Part shown: positions 17,154 through 26,054 of the stretch, piece after piece | Layout: the number at the start of each line of letters is the position of its first letter | Position numbering within the stretch: position 1 is the stretch's first letter | Source: Flavobacterium sp. | Lineage (GTDB): Bacteria; Bacteroidota; Bacteroidia; Flavobacteriales; Flavobacteriaceae | Assembly (NCBI GenBank): GCA_023251135.1 | Contig: JAHEZJ010000003.1 | Span: 62,001 to 126,000 of the forward strand | DNA length: 64,000 nucleotides | Direction of reading: 5' to 3' | Notes under the pieces: model-generated | Databases searched by the model: none | What the model saw: the letters and a program-made list of their open reading frames with translations, nothing else | Told to the model about the DNA's origin: nothing | Translations under genes and position numbers: made by a program

Positions 17154-17534
17154 GTATATAAGTTTAAAGATTTGTAATTATTTTCATTAAAAAAAGAGAA
17201 ACAAATATAAACAATAAACTCCCCTGTTTGAAACATAAACTTTAGAATATTATCCAACGATTTATCAACATTAAACGCTTTTTTCAAAGAATAATGAATT
17301 TGATTCAAAGAAATATAACAAAATGCCGCAGTATTATTCATTAAATCAACATTTTTTCACAATTCTATGGTTTAAAAATTTAAAAACAGCCCCTCATTTT
17401 TACGAATTTGCCTTTTTACACTATCTAAAATTACTTTTTTAAAAATATACCCCTTCAAAAATTACGCTTATCTAAAAAATAGTAACACTCAAAACAAAAT
17501 AGCCCCCTAATTTTTAGGAGTGAAAAAATAAATC

Positions 17535-17542
17535 TATCTTTG
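17535..17542 (+). promoter_or_regulatory. Probable -7 box of the GSII-like gene
   Basis: TATCTTTG, a good Bacteroidota -7 match, 40 bases before ATG 17582. Just upstream an inverted repeat CCTAA-TTT-TTAGG (about 17506-17518) may be an operator. Confidence 0.55.
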
Positions 17543-17581
17543 ACCCAACGAAAAAAAACAAAAAAATTAATTTATATTATT

Positions 17582-18598
17582 ATGGCTAAAATTAAGTTAG
17601 AATACATTTGGTTAGATGGATATGAACCAACCCAAAATCTTAGAAGTAAAACTAAAGTTGAAGAGCACGAAAATTTCAAAGGAACGTTAGAAGAACTTGG
17701 GAATTGGTCATTTGACGGTTCATCAACCAAACAAGCCGAAGGCGGATCTTCTGACTGTCTTTTAGTTCCAGTTGCAATCTATCCGGATCCAACGCGTATT
17801 AACGGATACCTGGTAATGTCAGAAGTTATGTATGCTGACGGAAGACCACACCCTTCTAACGGTAGAGCTACAATTGACGATGATAATGATGATTTTTGGT
17901 TTGGATTCGAACAAGAGTACTTCATCATGGATACTAAAACTCAACTTCCTCTTGGATTTCCTGTTGGAGGTTACCCAGCTCCACAAGGGATGTACTACTG
18001 CTCTGTAGGTGGAAAAAACACACACGGTAGAAAATTAGTGGAAGAACATGCTGATTTATGTATCGCTGCCGGTATTAACTTTGAAGGTATCAACCAGGAA
18101 GTTGCCTGCGGACAATGGGAGTTCCAATTATTTGCTAAAGGAGCTAAAAAAGCCGGAGACGAAATCTGGGTTGCCCGTTACTTATTAGATCGTTTGACTG
18201 AAAAATACGGTTACTATATCGAATACCACCCAAAACCACTTGGAGATACCGACTGGAATGGTTCAGGTATGCATGCTAACTTCTCTAACGAAGTATTGAG
18301 AACATGTGGAGACCAAGCTACTTACGAAAGAATCTGTGAGGCTTTCCGTCCTGTTACTGCTGAGCATATCGCGGTTTACGGAGCTTATAACGACCAACGT
18401 TTAACTGGTAAACACGAAACAGCTTCTATTCATGATTTCTCTTATGGTGTTTCAGACAGAGGATGTTCGATCAGAATCCCGTTAATGACGGTACAAAAAG
18501 GCTGGAAAGGCTGGTTAGAAGACAGAAGACCTGCTTCTAACGGTGACCCATATAAAATCGCTGCCAGAATTATCAAAACTGTAAAATCAGCATTGTAA
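17582..18598 (+). CDS. Glutamine synthetase, type II (eukaryote-like)
   Basis: 338 residues from ATG 17582, chosen because MAKIKLEYIWLDGYEPTQNL is the natural start; the frame upstream overlaps the promoter. Marks: LGNWSFDGSSTKQAEGGSSD, DDDFWFGFEQEYFIMD, VGGKNTHGRKLVEEHADLC, NFEGINQEVACGQWEFQL, DTDWNGSGMHANFSNEVLR, SIRIPLMTV. This short decameric GSII type, typical of eukaryotes, is common in Bacteroidota. Makes glutamine; divergent neighbour is glnN. Confidence 0.93.
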   Translation: MAKIKLEYIWLDGYEPTQNLRSKTKVEEHENFKGTLEELGNWSFDGSSTKQAEGGSSDCLLVPVAIYPDPTRINGYLVMSEVMYADGRPHPSNGRATIDDDNDDFWFGFEQEYFIMDTKTQLPLGFPVGGYPAPQGMYYCSVGGKNTHGRKLVEEHADLCIAAGINFEGINQEVACGQWEFQLFAKGAKKAGDEIWVARYLLDRLTEKYGYYIEYHPKPLGDTDWNGSGMHANFSNEVLRTCGDQATYERICEAFRPVTAEHIAVYGAYNDQRLTGKHETASIHDFSYGVSDRGCSIRIPLMTVQKGWKGWLEDRRPASNGDPYKIAARIIKTVKSAL

Positions 18599-18619
18599 TT
18601 CTTAAAGTATATCATACTC

Positions 18620-18653
18620 AAAAGTGCCCTCCATTTAGAAGGGCACTTTTTTT
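18620..18653 (+). terminator. Terminator of the GSII-like gene
   Basis: Stem AAAAGTGCCC / GGGCACTTTT, then T residues, 22 bases after the stop. Confidence 0.88.
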
Positions 18654-18749
18654 ATACGGCCTATTTTCTAAAATCCGGACAACGGGAATAAATTACAGGA
18701 ATTTGCCGTTAACTTTTCAAGAATTCATTTTTAGATTTAATATAAAAAC

Positions 18750-18757
18750 TATCTTTG
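18750..18757 (+). promoter_or_regulatory. Probable -7 box TATCTTTG of terC
   Basis: Consensus -7 match 24 bases before ATG 18781; no clear TTG -33 box. Confidence 0.5.
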
Positions 18758-18780
18758 TGAATCACTAAAAAAGCACCCTA

Positions 18781-19746
18781 ATGGTTTGGATTTTCTTCTT
18801 AATAGCTGTCGCACTTATTCTTGCTTTAGACTTAGGCGTTTTCAACAAAAACCCACACATCATCAGTACTAAAGAAGCAAGTAAATGGACTCTTATCTGG
18901 GTAACCCTGTCTTTTCTTTTTTCAGGAGTTATTTACTGGCTGTACACTACAGATTATATTGCAAATCCCGACAATCTGAAACCTGCCGTGGCTTCTATGA
19001 AGTTCATAACCGGTTACCTGATTGAATTATCGCTAAGCGTTGACAATATTTTTGTGATCGCAATTATTTTTGCTTCCTTTAAGATACCTCAAAAATACCA
19101 GCATCGTGTTTTATTCTGGGGAATCCTGGGTGCCGTTATTTTCCGCGGACTCATGATTTTCTTTGGAGTAATGCTGATCAATAAGTTTGCCTGGACAACT
19201 TATTTGTTTGGTGCTTTCCTGCTTTTTACAGCCATCAAAATGCTGTTTACCGGAGACAATGAAGATTTTCAGCCCAAAGACTCTTTTATCTACAAAACAC
19301 TCGGAAAAATTATTCCGATTACCTCGCAGATGGACGGAGAGAAATTTTTCATTAGCACAAAAACAGCTAAAAAAGCAGCAACCCCATTATTTGTCGCTCT
19401 GATTGTAATCGAATTCATGGACGTTCTTTTTGCGGTAGATAGTGTACCCGCTATCCTCGCCATTACTTCTGACCCATTTTTAGTATTCAGTTCTAATATT
19501 TTTGCTATTTTGGGATTGCGTTCGATGTACTTTTTCCTGGCCAATATGCTGGCAAAATTCAGTTATCTGGAGTACAGCCTTATTGCGATATTAAGTTTCG
19601 TAGGATTAAAAATGCTGCTTCACGATGTCTTCCACGTACCGGAATGGGCTTCTTTGGCATTCATCGCCCTTTCTCTTTTAGTTGGAATCCTGGTTTCTTT
19701 AAAATTCGGAGAAGAAAAAGAATTGACAGATGCAGATCCGGAATAG
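18781..19746 (+). CDS. TerC family integral membrane protein
   Basis: 321 residues with about eight or nine membrane helices. Signature acidic motifs in membrane segments are present: ELSLSVDNIFVIAIIF and VIEFMDVLFAVDSVPAILA, typical of the TerC/Alx group. In studied members these proteins export or bind metals, notably manganese, and some respond to alkaline pH; older annotation links them to tellurite resistance. No tellurite operon is nearby, so a metal-homeostasis role is more likely. Monocistronic. Confidence 0.92.
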   Translation: MVWIFFLIAVALILALDLGVFNKNPHIISTKEASKWTLIWVTLSFLFSGVIYWLYTTDYIANPDNLKPAVASMKFITGYLIELSLSVDNIFVIAIIFASFKIPQKYQHRVLFWGILGAVIFRGLMIFFGVMLINKFAWTTYLFGAFLLFTAIKMLFTGDNEDFQPKDSFIYKTLGKIIPITSQMDGEKFFISTKTAKKAATPLFVALIVIEFMDVLFAVDSVPAILAITSDPFLVFSSNIFAILGLRSMYFFLANMLAKFSYLEYSLIAILSFVGLKMLLHDVFHVPEWASLAFIALSLLVGILVSLKFGEEKELTDADPE

Positions 19747-19770
19747 GATTAAAAATATCATAAACAAAAA

Positions 19771-19799
19771 AAAAGGAGATCGAAAGATCTCCTTTTTTT
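19771..19799. terminator. Terminator shared by convergent genes
   Basis: Stem AAAAGGAGATC / GATCTCCTTTT with a GAAA loop, flanked by A and T runs, so usable on both strands; between terC (+) and the lipoprotein gene (-). Confidence 0.88.
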
Positions 19800-19816
19800 A
19801 TATCATACTCTAATGA

Positions 19817-20341
19817 TTAGTTTAGCACTTTAACCTTACTATCATCAATGTTGTATTTTTTAATAACCGCATTGTAATCAGAGTAATCGGCTTTATTAAC
19901 TGATTTACCTGTACTTGAAAATGCTCCCGGCACAATTACAATTCTAAAAGTTTGATTTTTTATAAACTCAGGCGTCAAAGCCAAATCATAACTTCCTCCT
20001 GCAAAAATGGTAAAATCGTTTTTACTAAAATCGAAGTCATAATCGAAATCCCCTTTTGAAGTATAAACCGTTCTAGGAATTTGCTGCCAGATTGGAGTAG
20101 TTGGATTAACTGTTCCGGCCAGTCTATAAATTATAAGTACATCGGAATCAAAAATCGCCGGTGTCAATTTCTGATAGATATTATAACCGTCAGTGCTATT
20201 AAAGCTAAAATTTACATTTTGAAGTTCAAAAACTTCTGCCGCAGGTCCCGGATCACCAATAGGTCCTTCTGGTCCTTCACAACTTGAAAATCCGATTAGT
20301 CCAACGACTGCAACTGCAAAAAGTGTAAGTATCTTTTTCAT
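19817..20341 (-). CDS. Lipoprotein with short collagen-like stretch
   Basis: 174 residues with SPII signal MKKILTLFAVAVVGLIGFSSC, directly followed by a collagen-like triplet run EGPEGPIGDPGP, then a beta-rich domain (VFELQNVNFSFNSTDGYN ...). Related proteins of unknown function are frequent in Flavobacteriia. Probably on the periplasmic or outer face of the envelope. Single gene ending at the shared terminator. Confidence 0.75.
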   Translation of the reverse strand: MKKILTLFAVAVVGLIGFSSCEGPEGPIGDPGPAAEVFELQNVNFSFNSTDGYNIYQKLTPAIFDSDVLIIYRLAGTVNPTTPIWQQIPRTVYTSKGDFDYDFDFSKNDFTIFAGGSYDLALTPEFIKNQTFRIVIVPGAFSSTGKSVNKADYSDYNAVIKKYNIDDSKVKVLN

Positions 20342-20439
20342 AATTTCTGTGGTATTACTTGTTTTTAGAATATATATAAAGGTATTCCAAAAATCAAACC
20401 AAAAAAAATATTTTGCACCGTTCTTGTTAGAATTTTCTA

Positions 20440-21309
20440 TTATTTTTTCGTAACCTGCTGATTTCTAAGCAGTATTTTATTAAAAAATAAAGCATGATAA
20501 GGCAATGAATTCTCCCAATAATCCCAGGTATGTGCTCCCGCACGTTCGGTATAATCATGATCTACTTTATTATAAACCAATCTTCGATGTAATTCTCTGT
20601 TGGGTTCTATCAAAAAATCATCGACACCACAATCTATAATTAAAGGAAGTTTATTTGTTTTTAATTTGTCCAACATTCCCATTACAGCATATTGTGCATA
20701 CATTTCAGAACTGTCGCTTTTATCTCCAAAAACGGGCTGCATTAATTTTACGACCTGTCCCGACGCATCTCTGCTTAACATTACACTCATATCAACTGCA
20801 CCACTCATGCTACCTGCCGCACAAAACAAATCCGGATGTTTGGCAGACAAATACAAAGCACCATGACCTCCCATAGAAAGCCCCGTAATAACTCTTCCGC
20901 TTCTGTTGCTTATGGTTCGGTAGGTTTTGTCTACTTTCTGAATCACTTCCTGCGTGATAAAAGTTTCAAACTGACTCCCTTTATTGAACGGGCTGTCCAG
21001 ATAAAAACTAAACGTTTCTCCTTCAGGCATGACGATAATCATATTGTATTGATCGGATAAATTCTGCACTAATTTTTTATTGGGTGTGTTTTTCAGCCAG
21101 TCGCTAAAATGTCCGTAAGCCCCATGTAATAAATACATCACCGGAAATGCCGATTTGCTTTTTGCATACGAATTTGGCAAAACAACCGCAGCTTTGTAGG
21201 TCTTGCTCATGGCTGTACTCGCAACTTGTAACGTATCTACTTTTGCCGCATAACTCATTGAAGTAACGCCCAAAAAAACAGCAAATACTAAAATTCTAAA
21301 GTTTTTCAT
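20440..21309 (-). CDS. Secreted esterase (esterase D / Fes-like alpha/beta hydrolase)
   Basis: 289 residues from ATG 21309, chosen because a signal peptide (ending SMSYA) then starts the protein. Putative-esterase family: VMYLLHGAYGHFSDW (oxyanion region), nucleophile elbow GLSMGGHG, acid DCGVDDFLI, catalytic His in AGAHTWDYW. The family hydrolyses acyl esters, including S-formylglutathione, acetyl-xylan or enterobactin; the signal peptide argues for an extracytoplasmic substrate. No partner genes. Confidence 0.88.
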   Translation of the reverse strand: MKNFRILVFAVFLGVTSMSYAAKVDTLQVASTAMSKTYKAAVVLPNSYAKSKSAFPVMYLLHGAYGHFSDWLKNTPNKKLVQNLSDQYNMIIVMPEGETFSFYLDSPFNKGSQFETFITQEVIQKVDKTYRTISNRSGRVITGLSMGGHGALYLSAKHPDLFCAAGSMSGAVDMSVMLSRDASGQVVKLMQPVFGDKSDSSEMYAQYAVMGMLDKLKTNKLPLIIDCGVDDFLIEPNRELHRRLVYNKVDHDYTERAGAHTWDYWENSLPYHALFFNKILLRNQQVTKK

Positions 21310-21363
21310 ATTTAAATTTTTCTGATTAAGGATTGTAAATATAACTTTTTCAAAATGAACCAT

Positions 21364-21545
21364 ATGAAAAATCCGGTCGTTTTTTTGACACAGAAATGAG
21401 GAATTTGTTGGATTTTTTTTATTTAGGTTGGGAAGATAGTTTTGCCAAGAATTTCACAAATTTCCACCAACATTCACACATCTAATTCGCGTAATTCGTG
21501 GCAAAAAAAGCCAAATCAAAACCATTCTAATCCCCAAAATCTGTG
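21364..21545. other. Intergenic region, no gene seen
   Basis: Contains short low-complexity repeats (GTGGCAAAAAAAGCCA twice, near 21499 and 21542) leading into the terminator of the M13 peptidase gene. Confidence 0.4.
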
Positions 21546-21580
21546 GCAAAAAAAGCCACTCGTCGAAACGAATGGCTTTG
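21546..21580 (-). terminator. Terminator of the M13 peptidase gene
   Basis: AAAGCCACTCGT / ACGAATGGCTTT stem with CGAA loop (one mismatch pair), ending in a T run on the minus strand. Confidence 0.75.
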
Positions 21581-21600
21581 ATATTTTGAAAAAATAAGCG

Positions 21601-23637
21601 TTACCAGATTACTACTCGCAAGCTATCCTGCTGGTACATTTTATCTCCTTTTTTAACGTTGAATGCCTTATGGAACTCCGGAATATTACTCAACGGCCCG
21701 TTAACCCTGAATTGTTCAGGCGCATGTACATCGGTCATAATCTGATTGATTTTTGACTCGTTCCTTCTGTTGATCATCCAGGAATAGGCATAGGCCAGAA
21801 AATAACGCTGCTCCGGGGTTAATCCGCTAATCTTTTCCTTGTTTTTATATTGAGCTGTTTTTTGAAATGCTTCGTACCCCATAATCACACCACCCAAATC
21901 GGCAATATTTTCACCTTGAGTAGCATCTCCGTTTACATTTTTCCCCAGTATACTGTATTTGTTGTACTGATCTACAATTAATTGCGTTTTGGCTTTAAAT
22001 TTCTTCAAATCCTCTGCTGTCCACCAATTGTTTAAATTACCTTTTTCATCGTATTGACTTCCCTGATCGTCAAAACCATGTGTAATCTCATGTCCAAAAA
22101 ACGAACCTCCAATGATTCCATACAACACAGCATCGTCCGGCATACGTCCCTCATAACCCGGAACGATAATGTTACAGGCCGGAATTACAATCTCGTTATT
22201 ACTCGGGTTGTAATAGGCATTGTAGGTTTGTGGCTGCATAACCCACTCGTTTCTGTCAACCGGTTTACCATATTTGTTCACCATAAATTTATACTCCCAA
22301 ACATTGGCTTTCATTACATTTCCACAGTAGGAATTTCTGTCTATCGAAAGTTGACTCATATCCTTCCATTTGTCAGGATAGCCTAATTTCATTACCATTT
22401 TGCTCAGTTTATACAGTGCTTTTTGCTTGGTAGCCTCGCTCATCCAGTCTAACTTCTTAATATGCGAAGCAAATACATCACGAATATTGTTTCCTATTTC
22501 GAGTAGTTTCTCTTTCACTCCTTTTGGCATATAATCGGCAACATATACCTGTCCGATCAATTCTCCCAAAGACGAATCGGTTTGCTCTACTACCCTTTTC
22601 CATCGTGGCTTTTGGGTCGATACACCGTTTAGTACTGTAGAATAGAATTTGAAATTTTGCTTTTCAATGGCCGAATTCAGATAAGGAGAATAACTGCTTA
22701 CCAAATTCCATTTCAGATACGTTTTCCATTCTTCGATGGTATAACTTTTAAGAGTCGAATTTAGGGCTTTAAAAAATTCCGGCTGCCCAACAATTACTGA
22801 ATCGGCTTTGGCTACTCCTAAAACCGGAAGTACTTTCTTCCAGTCGATATTGGATGTTAGCGCATTGAACTGATCGATACTTAATTTATTGTAATTTTTG
22901 ATCGGATCACGTAACTGCTCTAGTTTTCGGGATGCTTTTGCCAGTTCGGTTTCAAGCTTCAATATTGTTGCCGCATTTTTTGCCGCAAGCAACTCTTCTT
23001 CCCCTGTTAAACGCATCATTGTTTTAAGATGTGCCAGGTATGCAGCACGAATTTCCACATTTCGTTTATCAGTATCCAGATAGTAATCTCTTTGCCCCAT
23101 TCCAATACCACCTTGTCCGAAGAACAACGCATACTTGGTGCTGATTTTATCATCCTGTGCAACATAAAATGAAAAACCAGGATCTGCTCCAACAGTTTGT
23201 AAATGTGCAATTGTATTGACAAGACCCGAAACATCTTTAATTTCACTGATCTTTTTAATTTCTGTATGTAACGGAGACAAACCAGCTTTTTCAATCGCAG
23301 TGGTATCCATTCCTGAAGCGTAAAAATCACCTATCTTTTGTTTGTTGCTGCCTTTGGCGAGGGATTCGTCTTTTGCCGAGTTTTCACAGATACTTTTAAT
23401 TTGTTCGTTAATAGTATCCATCACAATTCTCATGATACCATTATTACTATCAGTAGCAGCAATAGGATTTTTTTTAAACCAGCCATTATTAGCATAGTTA
23501 AAAAAATCTTCCGCAGGATTTACCGTGGTGTCGCGGTTGGTTAGCAGTGGATCTGAAAATACGGTTTCTTTTTTGCTACAGCTTAAAAAAGCCATTCCAA
23601 CAAGAAAAAATGCAATTCGTTTTCTAAATAAATTCAT
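21601..23637 (-). CDS. M13 family zinc metallopeptidase (neprilysin/PepO-like), lipoprotein
   Basis: 678 residues from ATG 23637, which gives an SPII signal MNLFRKRIAFFLVGMAFLSC; a longer frame upstream lacks one. Catalytic marks: GSFFGHEITHGFDDQG (HExxH zinc ligands and base), ENIADLGG (third ligand, ExxxD), upstream NAYYNPSNNEIVIPA substrate site, and YAYSWMINRRNES near the C-terminus. Cleaves oligopeptides at the amino side of hydrophobic residues, in the envelope. Length fits the family. Monocistronic. Confidence 0.95.
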   Translation of the reverse strand: MNLFRKRIAFFLVGMAFLSCSKKETVFSDPLLTNRDTTVNPAEDFFNYANNGWFKKNPIAATDSNNGIMRIVMDTINEQIKSICENSAKDESLAKGSNKQKIGDFYASGMDTTAIEKAGLSPLHTEIKKISEIKDVSGLVNTIAHLQTVGADPGFSFYVAQDDKISTKYALFFGQGGIGMGQRDYYLDTDKRNVEIRAAYLAHLKTMMRLTGEEELLAAKNAATILKLETELAKASRKLEQLRDPIKNYNKLSIDQFNALTSNIDWKKVLPVLGVAKADSVIVGQPEFFKALNSTLKSYTIEEWKTYLKWNLVSSYSPYLNSAIEKQNFKFYSTVLNGVSTQKPRWKRVVEQTDSSLGELIGQVYVADYMPKGVKEKLLEIGNNIRDVFASHIKKLDWMSEATKQKALYKLSKMVMKLGYPDKWKDMSQLSIDRNSYCGNVMKANVWEYKFMVNKYGKPVDRNEWVMQPQTYNAYYNPSNNEIVIPACNIIVPGYEGRMPDDAVLYGIIGGSFFGHEITHGFDDQGSQYDEKGNLNNWWTAEDLKKFKAKTQLIVDQYNKYSILGKNVNGDATQGENIADLGGVIMGYEAFQKTAQYKNKEKISGLTPEQRYFLAYAYSWMINRRNESKINQIMTDVHAPEQFRVNGPLSNIPEFHKAFNVKKGDKMYQQDSLRVVIW

Positions 23638-23848
23638 GCAGTTATAAAGTTTAGTTGATTGTATTGGTCTATTCCTGACCAACTGGTTACATTTTAAGTA
23701 CAACAAGCCTGTAAATATAAATTTTATAACAACAACCTTTATAAGTAAATTCATAAAAAAAAAGATACGAGCTGTAAAAACTCGATTTCATACTCCAAAA
23801 AATATAAAACAAGCTTTTACTTCTTTCATATCCTATAGCAATATTCCT

Positions 23849-24721
23849 TTAGCTAATAATAATTTTATGTTCGAGACGGTACTGCGAAGCACTTTTACCG
23901 GTATACTGCTTGAAAGATTTACTAAAGTGACTAAAATTATTGAACCCGCTTTCATAACACACCTCATTAATACTTATAGGTTTCTCTGCCAAAAGTTTTG
24001 AAGCATGTACCAAACGGTATTCGTTTACAAACTCCGTAAATGTTTTATTGGATATTTTTTTAAAGTAACGACAAAAAGAAGGTGTCGTCATGCTAATCAA
24101 ACTCGAGACTTCGTCTATAGCAATCGATTCCTGAAAATGATCTTTCACATAATTAAAAATTACATTCATTCGGTCATTGTCCTGCGTTTGCAATTCTAGC
24201 GAAAAACCGTCGGCATTCAGGATGGTATATTCTTCTGATGAGTCTAATTCATCCAAAATACTTAAAAGCGTCAACAAGCGCTCAAACGGAAGTTGATTTT
24301 CCATCATCTCGATTCGTTCACCTACCCTTTTCTTGGTTTCTCCGCCAAAAGCAATTCCTCCCTTTGACTGACTCAGGACATTTCGAACCTTTTTCATTTC
24401 GGGTCCGGCGAAAAAATCATTCCCTAAAAATTCAGGTTTAATGTGAATTACGGTTTCATCTTTATTTCCGGTTAGTTCATTTGTAAAACCACAATGCGGA
24501 AGATTCGCCCCGATCAGAAGCAAGCTGCCATTGGTATAATACGAAACATGACTCCCTATTTGTCTTTTTCCCGCGCCCCCATTTATGTAAACCAACTCAA
24601 TTTCGGGATGGTAATGCCATATATGTGCCTTGCTGTTGGTTTTCTCAGCATGTTTGGTATAGGTAAATGAGCTTCCGTAGGAATTAGATATCACTTCAAG
24701 AGCTGGGGCAATCGTCTTCAT
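23849..24721 (-). CDS. AraC family transcription regulator with cupin sensor domain
   Basis: 290 residues from ATG 24721 (MKTIAPALEVISNSYG). An N-terminal cupin domain (HIWHYHPEIELVYINGGAG, then HCGFTNELTG) should bind a small ligand, often a sugar; the C-terminal ~95 residues hold two helix-turn-helix motifs (AIDEVSSLISMTTPSFCRYF and INEVCYESGFNNFSHFSKSF). Its upstream region carries a box (24780-24811) also found before two small secreted-protein genes, suggesting it regulates itself and them. Confidence 0.92.
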   Translation of the reverse strand: MKTIAPALEVISNSYGSSFTYTKHAEKTNSKAHIWHYHPEIELVYINGGAGKRQIGSHVSYYTNGSLLLIGANLPHCGFTNELTGNKDETVIHIKPEFLGNDFFAGPEMKKVRNVLSQSKGGIAFGGETKKRVGERIEMMENQLPFERLLTLLSILDELDSSEEYTILNADGFSLELQTQDNDRMNVIFNYVKDHFQESIAIDEVSSLISMTTPSFCRYFKKISNKTFTEFVNEYRLVHASKLLAEKPISINEVCYESGFNNFSHFSKSFKQYTGKSASQYRLEHKIIIS

Positions 24722-24779
24722 GATAATGACTTTAAAAAATAACAACAAATTTAACAAAAACACCTAACATAATTCACAT

Positions 24780-24811
24780 TTTAACCTATAACGGTTTCGT
24801 AATTGAGAATA
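24780..24811 (+). promoter_or_regulatory. Conserved box, copy 1 (upstream of araC)
   Basis: Core AACCTATAACGGTTTCGTAA followed by WTGAGAATA, matching copies at 25041 and 25925 almost base for base. It lies 59 bases before the araC start codon, on the opposite strand. The inner AACC...GGTT is an inverted repeat. Confidence 0.6.
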
Positions 24812-25040
24812 TCTCATGAAAAAGCAAAAAAACTACATCTCGAATTACGATTATTGCGTCATTTTTTTTAGTACTCCTAATTTTTTGATTCTTTTTTTTA
24901 ACATATACTATTTAAACCCGTCTTTTTATAAACATATAACATTTCTGTAAGAATTAGAGACGTTTTTCAAAAAATTAAAAAAACTCCAAACATTAAAAAA
25001 TAACAACCTAATTAACTAAAACACCAATAATAATTCAAAT

Positions 25041-25072
25041 TTTAACCTATAACGGTTTCGTAAATGAGAATA
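25041..25072 (+). promoter_or_regulatory. Conserved box, copy 2 (upstream of first small secreted gene)
   Basis: Same core as copy 1. It ends exactly as far (24 bases) from the TTG -33 element as copy 3 does in its own promoter, a typical activator-site position. Confidence 0.65.
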
Positions 25073-25096
25073 CAGCACATAAATAAGCAAATAGAG

Positions 25097-25130
25097 TTGT
25101 GAAAAAAAACCAGATACCAAAGTAATTTAG
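25097..25130 (+). promoter_or_regulatory. Promoter TTG-N23-TAATTTAG
   Basis: -33 TTG at 25097-25099 and -7-like TAATTTAG at 25123-25130, 38 bases before ATG 25169. The same spacing and boxes occur before the paralogue at 26055. Confidence 0.6.
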
Positions 25131-25168
25131 CCTCAGAGAAATGAACCAATCATTTAAAACTAAAAGCT

Positions 25169-25588
25169 ATGAAAACGATTTTAAAATTAAGTTTAGTCTG
25201 TGCAGTACTTTTAACCGGATGGAACACTTACGCCATTGACGGAAATGAAAACGGCAATAATGATTTTAACCTTCATGTATTAAAAGCCAATGGAAAGCTC
25301 ATTACGTTTGCTCTGAACCAGGTACACAAGGCCAGTTTGAGTATTTATGATAAAAGTGGCTCTTTACTCTATACCGAAAATGCCTCAGGCAAAGACGGAA
25401 TTTTAAGAACTTTTAGTTTAGAAGAATTTCCGGAAGGAACTTATTTTCTGGAAGTTGAAGACAGTTTTAAAAAAGTGCGACATGAAATTACGATAACCGA
25501 TGACAAATCTGTGTTATCTTCTAAAGCAGTTTCATCAACATACAAAGCAGATTTCTCTGCTCAAAATTCAAACGTAGCAGTACGTTAA
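25169..25588 (+). CDS. Small secreted beta-sandwich protein, paralogue 1
   Basis: 139 residues: signal peptide (NTYA), one domain of about 95 residues, and a Ser/Ala-rich tail ending VAVR. The domain pattern (GKLITFALNQ, ASLSIYDKSGSLLYTENAS, LEEFPEGTYFLEVED, VRHEITITD) resembles the fold of T9SS type A sorting domains, but here it is the whole protein and the usual YPNP start is missing. Function unknown. First of three tandem paralogues and controlled by the box at 25041. Confidence 0.8.
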   Translation: MKTILKLSLVCAVLLTGWNTYAIDGNENGNNDFNLHVLKANGKLITFALNQVHKASLSIYDKSGSLLYTENASGKDGILRTFSLEEFPEGTYFLEVEDSFKKVRHEITITDDKSVLSSKAVSSTYKADFSAQNSNVAVR

Positions 25589-25658
25589 AAAAGTTTATAC
25601 TCGCATAAAGTATAAAAATGAGGTTAGATAGTTAGTAAAGTAAAAACGTGATTGTTTT

Positions 25659-25695
25659 AAAACAGCTCTTTGTGGTTATTGAGCTGTTTTTTTTT
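25659..25695 (+). terminator. Terminator of paralogue 1
   Basis: AAAACAGCTC / GAGCTGTTTT stem and T run; almost the same hairpin ends paralogue 2, so the whole transcription unit was duplicated. Confidence 0.88.
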
Positions 25696-25714
25696 GCCTA
25701 TAAACTAAGCAGCT

Positions 25715-25810
25715 TAAACGCAAGGTGCGCAAGGCTTTTTTATATATCTTTTTATACAAACACAAAGTTCGCAAAGCTTATTATTGATAAAGCCTTGCGA
25801 ACTTTGCGGT
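25715..25810. repeat. Inverted repeat of the CGCAAAGTTCGCAAAG family
   Basis: Left arm TAAACGCAAGGTGCGCAAGG (25715-25734), right arm CCTTGCGAACTTTGCGGTTA (25791-25810). A cleaner copy with 20-bp perfect arms lies at 45730-45814. Confidence 0.75.
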
Positions 25811-25924
25811 TAAATCCTAAAATACATTTTGTAAGAAAGAGAAGCAAAAATACATTATCTTAACTTTTACAAAACATTAAAATATAACCACAGAATTAAC
25901 ACTAACACTTAAAATAATTCATAA

Positions 25925-25956
25925 TTTAACCTATAACGGTTTCGTAAATGAGAATA
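25925..25956 (+). promoter_or_regulatory. Conserved box, copy 3 (upstream of second small secreted gene)
   Basis: Same core AACCTATAACGGTTTCGTAA followed by ATGAGAATA; 24 bases before the TTG at 25981. Confidence 0.65.
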
Positions 25957-25980
25957 TAGCATAGAAATAAGAAAATAGAG

Positions 25981-26014
25981 TTGTGAGAAAATTACCCTCT
26001 TCGAAGTAATTTAG
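25981..26014 (+). promoter_or_regulatory. Promoter TTG-N23-TAATTTAG
   Basis: TTG 25981-25983 and TAATTTAG 26007-26014, identical in spacing to the promoter at 25097-25130. Confidence 0.6.
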
Positions 26015-26054
26015 CATCAGAGAATTAGAACTATTAATCTAAAAAACAAAAGTC

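Larger units (their letters stand above)
24722..25096. other. Regulatory region between araC and the small secreted genes
   Basis: About 375 bases without a gene. Holds two copies of the conserved box (24780-24811 and 25041-25072), each preceded by similar AT-rich sequence (AAATAACAAC...ACACC), so one copy of the whole segment is probably a duplication. Confidence 0.6.
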
